From Dermacentor variabilis (Eukaryota > Arthropoda > Arachnida > Ixodida > Ixodidae): DNA of 64,000 nt. The notes beneath the pieces were generated by a model. It did not search any database, was not told the DNA's origin, and worked only from the letters and a program-made list of their open reading frames with translations. Each line of letters begins with the position of its first letter. The stretch's first letter is position 1. Shown piece after piece: positions 44,262 through 55,600 of the stretch. The DNA lies in NCBI RefSeq assembly GCF_050947875.1, contig NC_134568.1, positions 207,044,352 through 207,108,351 on the forward strand. The letters are read 5' to 3'. The translations under genes and the position numbers were made by a program.

Positions 44262-44811
44262 GCCGCCTGTTTATCCTGAACGAGGACGAAGCTTGGATTT
44301 TGTGGCGAAAGGATGTGCTTTTCGGGGCTCCGTGGCGGCGACGAAATCATAAGTTTTTGTGCATGCTTTGAGCTTCTGTTTTTGATTTGCTGATTTGTTG
44401 CCTTTTAATAGTAGTTGGGTGGTTTTTCTATTTTTTTCCTTTCTTTTTTTGTCTCGTATTTCGGGTGCGCGGGTGTGTTTCATGCATATTTGGTTTTGCA
44501 GGATTGTTAGATCGTCCTTTCGCGCCACGTGCTTCAACACGTGCAGCCAGTTGGGACGTTTTGTAGTCTTTAAATAGTAGCTTGGAGGTGGCAATATTAA
44601 TAGCTATTAGGTAGTTTTACTGTGCGTCTTTGGTAGGAAAGTGAGAGCGTGTCATACCTTCGGTCTCTACGGCATTGATTGCTTTTGAAACAGTGCCGAG
44701 TTGCTTTGCAACATTTTGAAGATTTGGACCCTTTGCATATCGGTTCTTGCTAAAAGGCACGTGCTATGCATTGATATAGTATTGTAGTATTTGCAAAAAG
44801 CCGTGCAACAC

Positions 44812-45830
44812 ATGGCGAGAAAGAGGGGAAAGCAAGCAGTGCGCGGAGGGTCCCTCAAGGCAGATGAGAAGACTGATGAGAATGGAGAGGGCGTCGAATC
44901 AACCGGCACACAATGTGATGTCGATATTAGGCTGCAGAAAATGGAGGCTTTCCAGGAAGAGCTCAAACAGGTGCAAGAGCTCAAAAACAAGCTAAACAGG
45001 GAGCGTGCTGCACGGAAGGTAGTTGAAAAGAGACTTGAAGCAGCCGAGGAAAAGCTTGAACAGGGCCGCCATTGTGAACGAGAATGTGCGTGACAATGGA
45101 ATGCAGACCCCCGACGCGACAGGCGAGGGAGGGTCAGCGAAATAAGTGCAATGCATGCAGCGTGATGAAGGGTTAGCTGGAAAGAATGGCAGCTACCTCG
45201 AGGCCACCGCGCGGAAAAAGCAGAAGCCCAGGGGACAATGCCCCTTGTCGAGTTCGAATTACGCAGAAAAGGACAAAGGAAAGCAGGGAGAGGTAGGAGA
45301 GTGAAAGGGTGATTATCGCCAGCGACTCAAACATGGCTAGTTGCTCAAGAGCAATTGTGAAGAGAGTGAAAGGCGTAAAAGAGTGGCGGTGGGGACATTT
45401 CCAGGGCGGACACTGGGTTCTGTCATGGAGCGAGCAAAAGAATAGCTCGCGGAAAATGCCCACGTGCGCAACCTTGTTATAGTAGCAGGTGGGCTAAATG
45501 ACGTCCTGAACAGGAAAGGGACAGGACTAGCCCAGCACTTGGCGAAGGGGGTGGACAACTTGCGCGAGCTATCCCCTCGGGTGCAGATCGTGGTGTGCAC
45601 GGTGCCGGAGGTGCCTGTATGTGACAGTCACGTTCAAAGAGCCGTAATGGCTGCTAATGAGGCAATATGGAAAATGAGCCGAGAGATAGTCTTCGAGGTG
45701 GTCGAAGTAAATGAACGTGAGAAGGTGTGGTGGTTTTAAGCGAGACGGTATCCACTTCAATTACAGGCTGACACAAGAAGCGGGCTGGCAAATTAGTGGT
45801 TGCGCTGTTGCTTTTTGAGGGAGCCCGCTG
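44812..45830 (+). pseudogene. LINE ORF1 relic: coiled coil plus SGNH/esterase-like domain
   Basis: Starts MARKRGKQAVRGGSLK, followed by a heptad-rich coiled coil (LQKMEAFQEELKQVQELKNK, to about 45075). A frame change leads to an SGNH/GDSL-like region: the first block is near 45310 (IIASDSN-like), NLVIVAGGLNDVLN is at about 45467-45508, VQIVVCTVPEVPV near 45582, and the Asp-x-x-His motif DGIHF about 45740-45756 in a shifted frame. Such esterase-like ORF1 domains are known in CR1-clade LINEs, where they may bind lipid or RNA. At least three frameshifts or stops. Confidence 0.65.
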
Positions 45831-45929
45831 GCGCTCAGGAGGCCAGTGTAGATGGTAATGAAGAAGGTCCCCTAGGGGAACCTCGGAAGAGCATCGCCAT
45901 CAATAGCAAGAAAAAGGAGGAAAGCAAGA

Positions 45930-48900
45930 GAGGTCACCATGCAATAGGCTACATAAACATGCAGGGCGGCAGAAGAAAGGAAAAGTGGGCAGAGATTGAG
46001 GAACAGTTAAATAGTTAAATAGAGTGTATGCGGCTACAGAAACGCACCTTAGAGGCTCGGAAGAGCCGCCAGTTATTGAGAATTATGTTTGGGAAGGGGG
46101 AGTGCAACACAACTAAGTCGGAAAGAAAGGGAGGGAAAGTCGGAATGCTCATCCATCAGGGAGCCAAATGGAAAAGAGTAAATTCAAGATGTCAAGAGCA
46201 TCTTTGGTTATCAGGTACAATGAGGGGAAAAAACTTGGCTGGGCGTTACGTATTTGTGGGCCGGAAATAATTGCACAGAGAAGAATGAAGAGTTAGTGGA
46301 ATGCGTAAGCGCTGATATTAAGGGTTTCAGGAATGGTGCTGAAATTATCCTATTAGGTGACATGAATGCCCACATACAGGATTTAGATGGCTATACCGAC
46401 AACAACGGGAAGGCAATGCTGGACCTTTGTGAGCAACATAACCTTGTTATCGTGAATACAGGCCCTAAGTGTGAAGGGCAGATCGCGTGGGAAGTGAGAA
46501 ACCGACAATCGACCATTGATTACTGTCTGATGACAGAAGGAACTCATGATAAGTTGAGAGAAATGGTCATTGATGAGGAAGGGTATAGCAGCATAGGGAG
46601 TGACCATAAACGCATCATCATAAAAATGGGATATGTAGTTGGGAAAGAGAGCAAGGAGCGCAAAATGGCCAGTCCAAATTTGAAGACTGAACAAATAGCA
46701 AATATAGTCACTAGAGTCAAGAAGAAATTTGAAAATGGCCAAGAGTGACAATGTAGTGAGCTTCTAAGTGTAATAACGACAGAAATACGGAAAGAGAAAC
46801 AACATGTTCGTTGGAAAGGAACAAAAACCGAAAAGCTGGTGGAACAGGGAGACACAAGAAGCGATCGCAGAATGACAGAAAGCATCTCGAGAGCACAGGC
46901 AGGCAAAGAAGGTGCAGTTGCCGCAGGATGAAGTGACCAGTAAATGGGAAATATACCGGGAGAAAAAGTGTATGGTTCAAATACTTGTGCAAGCAAAATT
47001 AAAAGGTGAAAGTGAACGTTGGTTGTCAGAAATACGTGAGAAAAAGAAGGCCGCACCTAGAATATTTTGGAACCACATAAAATTATTAGGCAGGAATTCA
47101 ACAACAGTACAACATATCCTAGACGAAAATGAAAACAGACAGGAAGGAGAAGCGGCAATAAATTACATCTTAAAAATAACAGCCGAATCTTTCCATGGAA
47201 GTGGAAAAGGAGCTCGTGCTGACAAATTTCAACTGGAAGAAAGCGGTAGAGAAAATTACTAAGCGCACAGCCACAGGGCTAGACGAGGTTCCCGTTAGGC
47301 TGATTAATGAACTAGGACCAAAAACTAATTGCGAAGCTCTGGTGAAAGCAGCGGAAAAAACTTTAAAAGATAGACGAGTACCAGACAATTGGCGACAAAG
47401 TAGAATTAATTTATAAAAGTAGGGGGGGGGGGGAGAAAGAATTCACTTGTATAGACCGTTCACCATTTTATCGGTAATACACAGGTTAGCAATGCAGGCA
47501 ATCAAATTAAACCTGCAAGCATGGGCAGAGAATAGTGGCATTTTGGGAGAACTTCAGAATGGCTTCAGAATAGGTAGGCGTTTAGATGATAACTTATTTG
47601 TTCTTATTCAGTGTATTGAAATATCAAAAGTAGAAAGCAGACCATTATATGTGGCCTATTTAGACATTACAGGAGCCTACCACAACGTAGACCGCAACAT
47701 TTTGTGGGATATTCTGGAAGGGGAAGGCTTGGGTAACGATTGTCTACAGCTTTTGAGAGAGATTTACCTAGAAAATACCGTTTGCGTTGAATGGTAAGGG
47801 ATGAGAAGCGAGGAGAAAGTTCGTATCAACAAGGGACTGAGGCAGGAGTGCCGTTTATCCCCACTGCTGTTTATGATGTACATGGTGAGTATGTAGAGGG
47901 CGCTAGAAGGAATTAATATCGGGTTTAATCTCATACAGGCGGGTACAGTAGTAGAGCAGCAGCTACCAGGTTTATTTTATGCGGACGCCATTGTGTTGCT
48001 AGCTAGCTAGCTAACAAGAAAAGTGATTTGCAACATCTGGCTTATATCTGTGGACAGGAAGGCAACAGTTTAGGTTTGAAATTTAGTGTTCGAAAATCGG
48101 GTGTTATGGTATTCAATGAAAACAGTGAACAGACAGTCGCAATACAGGGCCAGGAATGACCCCAGGTAAAAGAATATAGATACCTTGGTGTGTGGATAAA
48201 CGAAGGCAATAAATATATGGAACAGAATAGTGCAAACCAGGATGACCACAATATGAGAGGGACACACACAGAAGTGCTTCTGTGTGTGTGCCTCTCATTC
48301 TGTGGTCGTCCTGGTTTGTGCTATTCTTTCACTGGACATGTACCAATTCGCCCCTACAGAAGTTCTACAGAGATATATCGAAACACAGGAAAAACAATAA
48401 CAGTAAAGGGGAAGAGAAATTCAGCCATAATAAAACACTGAGCGCTATGGGGATACGATAGGTACGAGGTGTTTCAGGGTATGTAGAAAGGTGTAATGGT
48501 TCCAGGACTTACTTTTGAAATGCGGCTGTTTTCTTGAAATCGGGGGTGCAATCAGGACTCGATGGCAACCAAACGTCAGTGGGACGCCTTCCATTGGGCG
48601 CTGACAGGAAGACTACAAATGAAGCTGTGCAGGGTGATATAAAAAAAAAAATTATGGGATTTTACGTGCCAAAACCACTTTCAGATTATGAGGCACGCCG
48701 TAGTGGAGGACTCTGTAAATTTCGACTAACTATAGGGTTCTTTAACGTGCACCTAAATCTAAGTACACTGGTGTTTTCGCATTACGCCCCCATCGAAATA
48801 CGGTCGCCGTGGCCGTGATTCGATCCCGTAACTTCGTGCTCAGCAACCCAAAACCACATACCCACTGAGCAACCACGGTGGGTTGGAGGCTAGGGTGATA

Positions 48901-49390
48901 TGGGCTGGACAAGTCTTGGAAGTGAGGGAAGCTCGCAGTAAAATTGATTATGACGAACGACTGAGGAATATGGAAGAAAGTAAAGGGGCTGGGAGGGTGT
49001 TGAGGTATCTGTACAGGAAAAACTGATTCACAGTGGAGGAAAAGCACTAGGAACTTACCAGTAAGTATGCGGCCTGTAGGGTGGGTAACACAGCAATAAA
49101 GAACGTCAAGCGGAAAGTTAGTGGCTGAGATAATCTCATGGGTGGCGGCAATGTAAAACAAACCTTGCATGAGTAACTACTTAAAAGGAAAAGAACGAAA
49201 TCAGGAAAGAAATAATTTATGATAACTCAAAGGGAAGCTCATTACTTTTCGAAGCGAGATCAGGATGCCTTAGAACAGGCACCGATAAAGCGAGATATAA
49301 GAAGAAGCATGTGCTTGCTGCGGTAAAGCTAGGGAAACGATGGAGCATTTTTTATTACAATGTGAAGATATCTGCCCAGCGGTCCCAAGT
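45930..49390 (+). pseudogene. LINE ORF2 relic: APE endonuclease and reverse transcriptase
   Basis: Endonuclease begins GYINMQGGRRKEKWAEIEEQL (45950-46010) and includes ILLGDMNAHIQD (about 46345-46385) and IGSDHKRIII (about 46593-46625), the catalytic GDxN and SDH motifs. RT blocks: TGLDEVPVRLINELG (about 47275), GELQNGFRIGRRLDDN (about 47550), VAYLDITGAYHNVDRN (about 47650), LRQECRLSPLLF (about 47838), and the active site as FYADAIVLL (about 47972-47998), where the second catalytic Asp of YADD is Ala. The C-terminus has CGKARETMEHFLLQCED near 49318-49370. Many stops and shifts; dead copy. Confidence 0.75.
48631..48901 (-). mobile_element. Ruka-like SINE inserted in the CR1-like LINE
   Basis: Minus-strand SINE at 48641-48891 with an A/T-rich tail at the left and the tRNA-like head (complement of GGTTGCTCAGTGGGTATGTG) at the right. 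Exact 10-bp duplications AGGGTGATAT at 48631-48640 and 48892-48901. Body matches 15246-15489 in opposite orientation. Confidence 0.85.
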
Positions 49391-49427
49391 TAGGCACCGC
49401 TGGCCTCTTCGAAGCCCTTGGGTTCCC

Positions 49428-50340
49428 GAGACGTTCATTTGAGGGATCGCCAGCCATTTGTACGCAGGTGTGAGTAGGAGCGGGTGTGAGAGAGAAAATC
49501 TGGGGGCTTTTGCTCCTTGAATATATGACTCTGCCTAGGCACTGCAGAGGAGGTTTCTTAGCGCGTGTTAGTAAGTAAGTAAGTTTATTTTCCAGGTTCA
49601 TCTGGAGGGTTTTCTGGCAAAAAGCTGCATGAGCAGCTTGACTATGTCCAGAAAACCCCTACAAGCAGTAGTACACAAGTGGTACAGAAATCAGACACAC
49701 ATACAATAGTTACAGTCAATAAAGAGAAAACATTCACCAGTTATACATACAGACTCTAATAATCTATTGCACAAAAATTTAAACAATAAAATCGGAAATA
49801 GAAACGCTCAAATGGTCATACAAATGTTCAGAATTAAATAGGAATAATCAAGCAAAACATAAAAAAGAAAATATTTCCGCAGCTCAGCTTTGGTATATCC
49901 TATATGTGTTTAGAACAAGGGGTAGGTTGTAAGACAACATTTGTAATTTATAGTTAGTGAGAAAACGTGGTATATTCCATGCATTAATAGTTCTTGTGTG
50001 TATGTTAGCATGACGCATGTCCAAAGATGCCAGAGTCGAATAAAAATCGGCAATGGATTCCGTCGAAAAATACATTTTTTGTAACAACTTAAAGTGATAC
50101 AAATGGTTGACCTGGACAATGTTATGTGCTTCAAAAGCATATTTGGAGGTAGTTGTATTACCAATATTGGCGATTATTCGAACAATTTTCTTTTGCAGTA
50201 CGAGAACCTTATTTATGTATGCGTTTGTCCCCTAGACATGCCGGCATTGCGGAGTGCGGTCAGTTTGTGTACGCTCCGCCGCTGGCTGCCCGCGCAATGA
50301 GGCAATGGGTACGGACACCCCATTTGGTGATCGCTGTCTC
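49428..50340 (+). repeat. Tick repeat, copy 1, split by a LINE fragment
   Basis: CGTTCATTTGAGGGATCGCC ... CTGGGGGCTTTTGCTCCTTGA ... CTTAGCGCGTGTT (49428-49573) and GCGTTTGTCCCCTAGACATG ... TTTGGTGATCGCTGT (50221-50340) together match the minus strand of 63400-63727 in the same order. The intervening 49574-50220 is a foreign LINE 3' end. Confidence 0.7.
49574..50220 (-). mobile_element. LINE 3'-end fragment (CR1-like), minus strand
   Basis: On the minus strand it ends AATAAACTTACTTACTTACT, a tetranucleotide tail. Upstream is a LINE RT C-terminus: LVLQKKIVRIIANIG (about 50210-50160) and LYHFKLLQKMYF (about 50105-50070), the last frame ending at 49884. 5'-truncated, inserted into the tick repeat. 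Confidence 0.65.
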
Positions 50341-50346
50341 TGTAGT

Positions 50347-50898
50347 GGCAAGGTTCTGACTGGTGTTGTATAAGTCGCGGGTCGCTTTTTTTCGTCGCGA
50401 CGATAGATTGAATTTCTTACAAGCACTGCTCCAGGAGGGCACATATAACTGGCAAACGAGGCCTCAGGAGAGCACCTGAGGTTATAATAAAGCAGGCGGC
50501 GCAGGATCTCCAGGGCACCCAAGGAGTAGCGGGGAGACCAAAGCAGGAACCAGGGCGGCCCGTAGGTTGGAGCCGCGGAGGCCGAAGCGTGCCAGGGGCT
50601 GTTCGAATAAAAAATTGGCTGTCCGCAATAGCGGAGAGCCGATCTTATACACGCTTGGCACGCGGAGGACTCGGCGAGCCCCAACCCACGGACCAGTCCG
50701 GGTTCTAGCTTTGGTGTCCCCGTTGCCGCTTCGGTATCCTGTAGGCCCCGCCAATAATGCGAAATAATGACACGTTGTTACAATTAGCAAAAAAAAACAC
50801 GATTTAATAAATATAATTACGTCCAGCCGCCAACTTGTGACGCTAAGTTCAGCACTACCGCGCCCCGAGACTTGTGCACCACCAGTCAGAACATTGCC
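50347..50898. mobile_element. 552-bp element with GTTCTGACTGGTG inverted ends
   Basis: GGCAAGGTTCTGACTGGTG at the left and CACCAGTCAGAACATTGCC at the right are inverted repeats, with weaker pairing to about 46 bp. Interior GC-rich, plus an A tract at about 50791. Minus-strand frames (50684-50232, 50790-50482) have no recognisable domain. May be a DNA element or an unusual solo LTR. Confidence 0.45.
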
Positions 50899-51145
50899 TC
50901 TGAAGGTACGTCGGACAGACCTTCTCGCGCATGCGGCGCTGGTGCCGAGTCGGTCACCGTCACCGGCGGCCTTTCAACCACTTGCGTTCAACCGCGGTTG
51001 CATTCTAGATCGCCGTATGCGGCGCGAGAGAGCTATATGATCCACCACGACTGAGTTAGCACGAGCGCCGCAGGTGCGAGATGAGCGAGTGAGTGAGTGA
51101 AGTAACTTTATTTCGGTCCAGAGAAGACGCAGGGAAGACCCCGCG

Positions 51146-51553
51146 TCACCCGGCTAGTCCCACGTAGGGACCGCCGAGCTTGACGGCCCGATCGCGGGCA
51201 CTCTGGACGGCCAGGGTTTGGTCGCTGAGGTCGGGGCTGCCCAAGAGCGCAGCCCACCTATCCTCGCTGAAGGAGGAGCCGATGGCTTCACACTCCCACA
51301 ACACATGGTCCAATGTTGCCCTTAGTCCACAGGCAGGGCAGTCCGCACTGGGATATCTTTCAGGGCATATGGCATGAAAAACCGCGAGTTTAGGGTACGC
51401 ACGGGCTTGTAAAAGTCGAAGGGTAACCGCCCGCGCCCTGCATAAGGCGGGGTGCGGGAGGGGGAATACCCGTCTTGACAGATAGTAGTGCGTGGTGATT
51501 TCATTAAACGTAAGCAAGGGTTCCCCGCGGGGCAGGGGGACTGCTGAGGCGGC
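51146..51553 (-). pseudogene. I-like LINE ORF2, C-terminal part
   Basis: Continues in frame from 58133 across the insertion: ...LTDR | AASAVPLPRGEPLLTFNEI. It then has RRVFPLPHPALCRARAV and a cysteine motif CPACGLRATLDHVLWEC (C-x2-C-x6-H-x4-C, about 51335-51285), typical of LINE ORF2 C-termini. Stop at 51146-51148. Confidence 0.75.
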
Positions 51554-51729
51554 GCGGTATTTGGATCCCACCGATGGCATCGGTTGTTGGGAACTCGGCG
51601 CTGACGCCCGTGGTTGTACCTGGGTCGCAAGCCCCAAGGGTAGCGTTGGCCTGGCGGCCTGGGGTACAACTGGAAGCATCCGAAGGTCCCGGCAAAGCAT
51701 GAGTCGACTGGTAACAACAAAACAACTTG

Positions 51730-51735
51730 TTTATT
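51730..51735 (-). terminator. Polyadenylation signal AATAAA in the 3' LTR
   Basis: AATAAA on the minus strand about 115 bases downstream of the TATA box, the expected R-region position. Its twin in the 5' LTR is at 57677-57682. Confidence 0.6.
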
Positions 51736-51844
51736 TTAACATTGCAAAGAGTTGGCGGTCAGGTTGACCGAAGTAGAGAGACGGGAGAGCACTTTACTCA
51801 ACAGAAGAAATCGGAGCCCTCCTTTTGGCGTCCGGGGGCAGCTG

Positions 51845-51852
51845 TTTTTATA
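51845..51852 (-). promoter_or_regulatory. TATA box in the 3' LTR
   Basis: TATAAAAA on the minus strand in the sequence GAGAGTATAAAAACAGC; identical copy in the 5' LTR at 57792-57799. Confidence 0.6.
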
Positions 51853-52180
51853 CTCTCGCAGTTGAGGGCAAGAAGGAACCCCTCAATAGACGAGCACGTG
51901 AATGTACAATGGGCTAATGGTGACGCACACTGTCGTAGCGCTGCCGGTCGGGCACAATGACTGGAATGAGAGGGTGATCCCTGCTTTCGCATCGCCTGGT
52001 TCGGGCACAATGGCACATACACTCACACACGCACATGAAGACACGTGGCATCGGAACATGCCTGGAAACGCCTGGAAACACCTGGCGGGGAGCGTTGCGG
52101 CGACGACGATCGGGCCAAAATGTCTGCCGCCCCGCCGCAGTCGCGCCGGCAAAACCGCGTGTCGCAGGCGAAACGCAACA

Positions 52181-52666
52181 GACCGCCCCGCCGGGGGAAG
52201 GAGATCCCGATGGACAGGGGACTGCATCCGCTGTCCGGAGGGATGTCGCTCGATGATGCTCATAACCGAAGTCGGGCGTCCCTCGACGTTTCTTGAGCGC
52301 AGCGCACAGAGAAGGCCTCGTTCTCGTGTTCAGGTTCGCACGGGACACTGCAAAGTGACTTCGGGAGAGTTCACATTTTTGTTCTCGTTCCCGGCAAGCG
52401 TTAGAACTACGCTGAAACTCAACCGCTCAGTCAGCAAGCACGGCACAACCCTCACTAAGCCCTGCCAGGCTCTTTCCCCTTTTTATACCACTGCCTAGTT
52501 CCTTACAGTAGTCTAGCATCACTCAGAACGCGTCCACAAATTGGAAAATTGCACTAGAAAGCATATCATCACTTTGAAACACTAAACAAAAGCAATATGT
52601 TAAAAAAAAATCCTGCCTCAGGAAGAAAAACATCAGTAACCAACAATTTTGAGGCTGATTCCTACG
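52181..52666 (-). other. 3' untranslated region of the Gmr1-like element
   Basis: No ORF of note between the polyprotein stop and the 3' LTR, so no env. Next to the LTR the element strand reads GGCGGGGCGGTC, a G-rich but imperfect candidate polypurine tract. Confidence 0.6.
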
Positions 52667-55600
52667 TTAGGGGCTTCGACTTAAGCCATCGGCGTTACCG
52701 TTGAGACTCCCCTTTTTGTAACGCACCTCAAAGGAATATTGTTGTAAAGCGAGGCTCCAGCGCAGGAGGCGGCCATTTTTGGGAGAGATGGTCTGCAGCC
52801 ATTGGAGAGGGCAGTGATCCGTCTCAATGATAAACCTCGAGCCGGCTAGATAGCATGACAATTTCTGAACGGCCCACACGAGACACGCACACTCTTTCTC
52901 GGTGGCGCTATACGCCTGCTCACGACTGGTCAGCTTACGACTAGCATACAGGACGGGGTGTTCTACTTCTCCATTTTCCCGTTGGCACAGTACAACGCCC
53001 ATGCCTCGCTCACTAGCATCGCACTGAACAACGAACCCTTTTGTATAGTCTGGCGATCGTAGCACAGGCTGGTTTGTTAGGGCACTCTTTAGGGCGCTAA
53101 AAGCTCTTTCCTTTGTCTCGTCCCAGACGACTGTTTGAGGCTCTGTTTTTCTTAGAGCATCCGTCAGGGGAGCCGCGATATCAGAGTACCTGGGGATGTA
53201 CCTCTGATAGTAGCCGGCGACACCCAAGAACGACCGAATATCGGTCTTGGTGCGCGGTTGCGGAAAGTCTCGCACAGCGGCCACTTTTATTTCAGAGGGG
53301 CGGCGACGACCCTGACCAATCACGTGACCGAGGTAGACAACCTCGGCCTGTGCTAACTGGCACTTAGGAGCCTTGACTGTCAAGCCCGCTTCGCGCAGGC
53401 GGGTTAGCACTGCCCGCAAGTGTGCCATATGCTCAGACCAGGATGCGGAGAATATCGCTACGTCGTCTAGATACGGTAAAGCGAATTCTTGCTGTCCCCG
53501 CAACACTTTATCCATGAGGCTTGAAAAACAGTATGGCGCGTTCTTCAAACCAAAACTCAACACTTTAGGACGGAATGTTCCCATTGGTGAAATGAACGCC
53601 GCATACCTACTAGCCTCTTCTGTAAGTGGAACCTGCCAATAACCCCTGACAAGATCTAGGGTGGAAATAAACTGAGCGCTACTAACTTTCTCAAGGCGCT
53701 CCTCGATGTTAGGGATCGGATAAATTTGATCCTTAGTGATGGAATTAAGCCTGCGGTAGTCGACGCAAGGACGAGGTTCCTTGCCCGGTACCTCAACTAA
53801 AATCAAAGGGGAGGTATAATCACTCTCACCTGCCTCAATAACACCGAGCTGTAGCATTTTCTTTACCTCAGCCTCCATAATATCGCTCTGGCGGGGTGAC
53901 ACCCGATACGCCTTGGATCGTACTGGCTCTGGGGAGGTAAGTTCTATATCATGAGTAAGTACAGAAGTCCTACCAGGCCTCTCAGAGAACAGACCTTGAA
54001 ACTCTTGTAATAGCCGGTGTAGTTCGGTTTTCTGCTCGGGCGACAGCGGTGCTTTACTGATAAGGTCACTAATGACTTGACCGGTGTCTTCCCTGTTCGT
54101 CACTGAGCCTAGTCCCGGAAGCTCGACCGGAAGCTCTTCAGGAACGTTTACCATCATGCACACCACTGCTTCCCTTTGTCTATAAGGTTTGAGCAGATTA
54201 CAGTGGTAAACTTGCTGTGCTTTCCGCTTTCCTGGCAGACTTACCACGTAGTTAACGTCCGACAGTTTCTGAACAATTCGTGCTGGGCCCTCCCACTGCA
54301 CGTCTAGTTTGTTGTTTAGCGATGTGCGCAATATCATGACCTCATCGCCCACCTCAAAACGACGGGCCCTGGCTGTCCGATCATAATAAACCTTGGCCCT
54401 CTGCTGGGCCTTTGTCATTGCTTCACCTGACAACTCCTGTGCCCTTCTTAAGCGTTCGAGGAGCTTAAGTACGTACTCCACCACGACTGGGTCGTCGCCC
54501 CTACCTTCCCATGATTCTCGAAGCATGCGAAGCGGAGACCGAAGCGAGCGACCGTACACCAGTTCAGCTGGCGAAAACCCCGTAGCTGCATGCGGCGCGG
54601 TCCTTAAAGCAAACATCACCCCAGGCAGACACAGCTCCCAGTCAGTTCGATGTTCAAAACACAACGCTCTCAACACGCGCTTCATGACGGAGTGGAGCTT
54701 CTCAACGGAATTCGACTGTGGGTGGTACACTGAGCTGTGTAACAGCTTTACCCCACACCTTTCGAGAAAAGTTGTCGTCAAAGCGCTAGTAAACACTGTG
54801 CCCTGATCTGATTGGATTTCCGCAGGAAAACCAACTCGCGCAAATATGGACAGTAGTGCATTGACTATCTCAACTGAGCTGAGTTCTTTAAGCGGCACTG
54901 CTTCAGGGAACTTTGTCGCTGGGCAGATCACAGTCAAAATGTGTCTGTACCCCGTGGCTGTTACCGGCAGAGGTCCCACTGTATCAATAACGAGCCGTCT
55001 AAAAGGCTCCGTTATGATAGGTACCAATTTCAACGGCGCCCTTGATTTGTCCCCTGGTTTGCCCACCCGCTGACAAGTGTCACATGTCCTCACGAAATGG
55101 TCTGCGTCCCGAAAACACCCTGGCCAATAGTACTCTTGCAAGAGACGGTCCTTAGTTTTCTTAACTCCTAGGTGTCCGGACCACGAACCCCCGTGTGACA
55201 AGCGCAACAGATCCTGACGATAGCATTGAGGCACGATCAGCTGATCGAACTCCACTCCTCGGCGGTCTAGATACTTCCGGTACAGGACTCCACCTCTTTC
55301 CACAAAACGCGCAGTTTTCCTGGCGATACCTTCTTTGACATTGCAGCGCACGTTTTCCAGGCTGCCATCCTTTTTTTGCTCGGCTATCAAAGCCGACCGG
55401 CTGACTTTTAGCAACCTATCAAGTCCGTCTGACGTAGGCGCGATGAGCAAATCAGTAGATAGCTCTTCTAACTTTCCCGCATCGGGATTTTCCTCTCCGG
55501 TATCTGGTGCCTTTAACGTTACAGACTCAAGTTTATTCAGTTCGGGCGTGCTCTGAATATCAGCTTGCTGCGCCTCTGACCCTTTCTCGTTGTTTGATAA

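Larger units (their letters stand above)
44262..49420 (+). mobile_element. CR1-like LINE, decayed, split by a SINE
   Basis: A long 5' leader (about 44262-44811), ORF1 with coiled coil and SGNH-type domain, then endonuclease and reverse transcriptase, ending near 49420 with a C-terminal cysteine-rich segment. Frames are broken throughout. The SINE at 48641-48891 interrupts its 3' part. 5' border uncertain. Confidence 0.75.
51559..52180 (-). repeat. 3' LTR of the Gmr1-like element
   Basis: On the minus strand runs TGTTGCGTTTCG ... GGGATCCAAAT. It starts with TG but ends AT, not the usual CA. Same length as the 5' LTR. Frames through it (such as 51902-52498) are incidental. Confidence 0.95.

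Noticed and set aside
51902..52498. 198-residue plus-strand ORF
   Set aside because: Runs antisense across the LTR; the same frame is repeated in the other LTR, and it has no domain.
52181..52666. Possible envelope gene of an errantivirus-like element
   Set aside because: Only 486 bp between RNase H stop and LTR, with no signal peptide, membrane segment or ORF; the element is a retrotransposon without env.
54393..54806. 137-residue plus-strand ORF within the polyprotein
   Set aside because: Antisense shadow of the integrase region.
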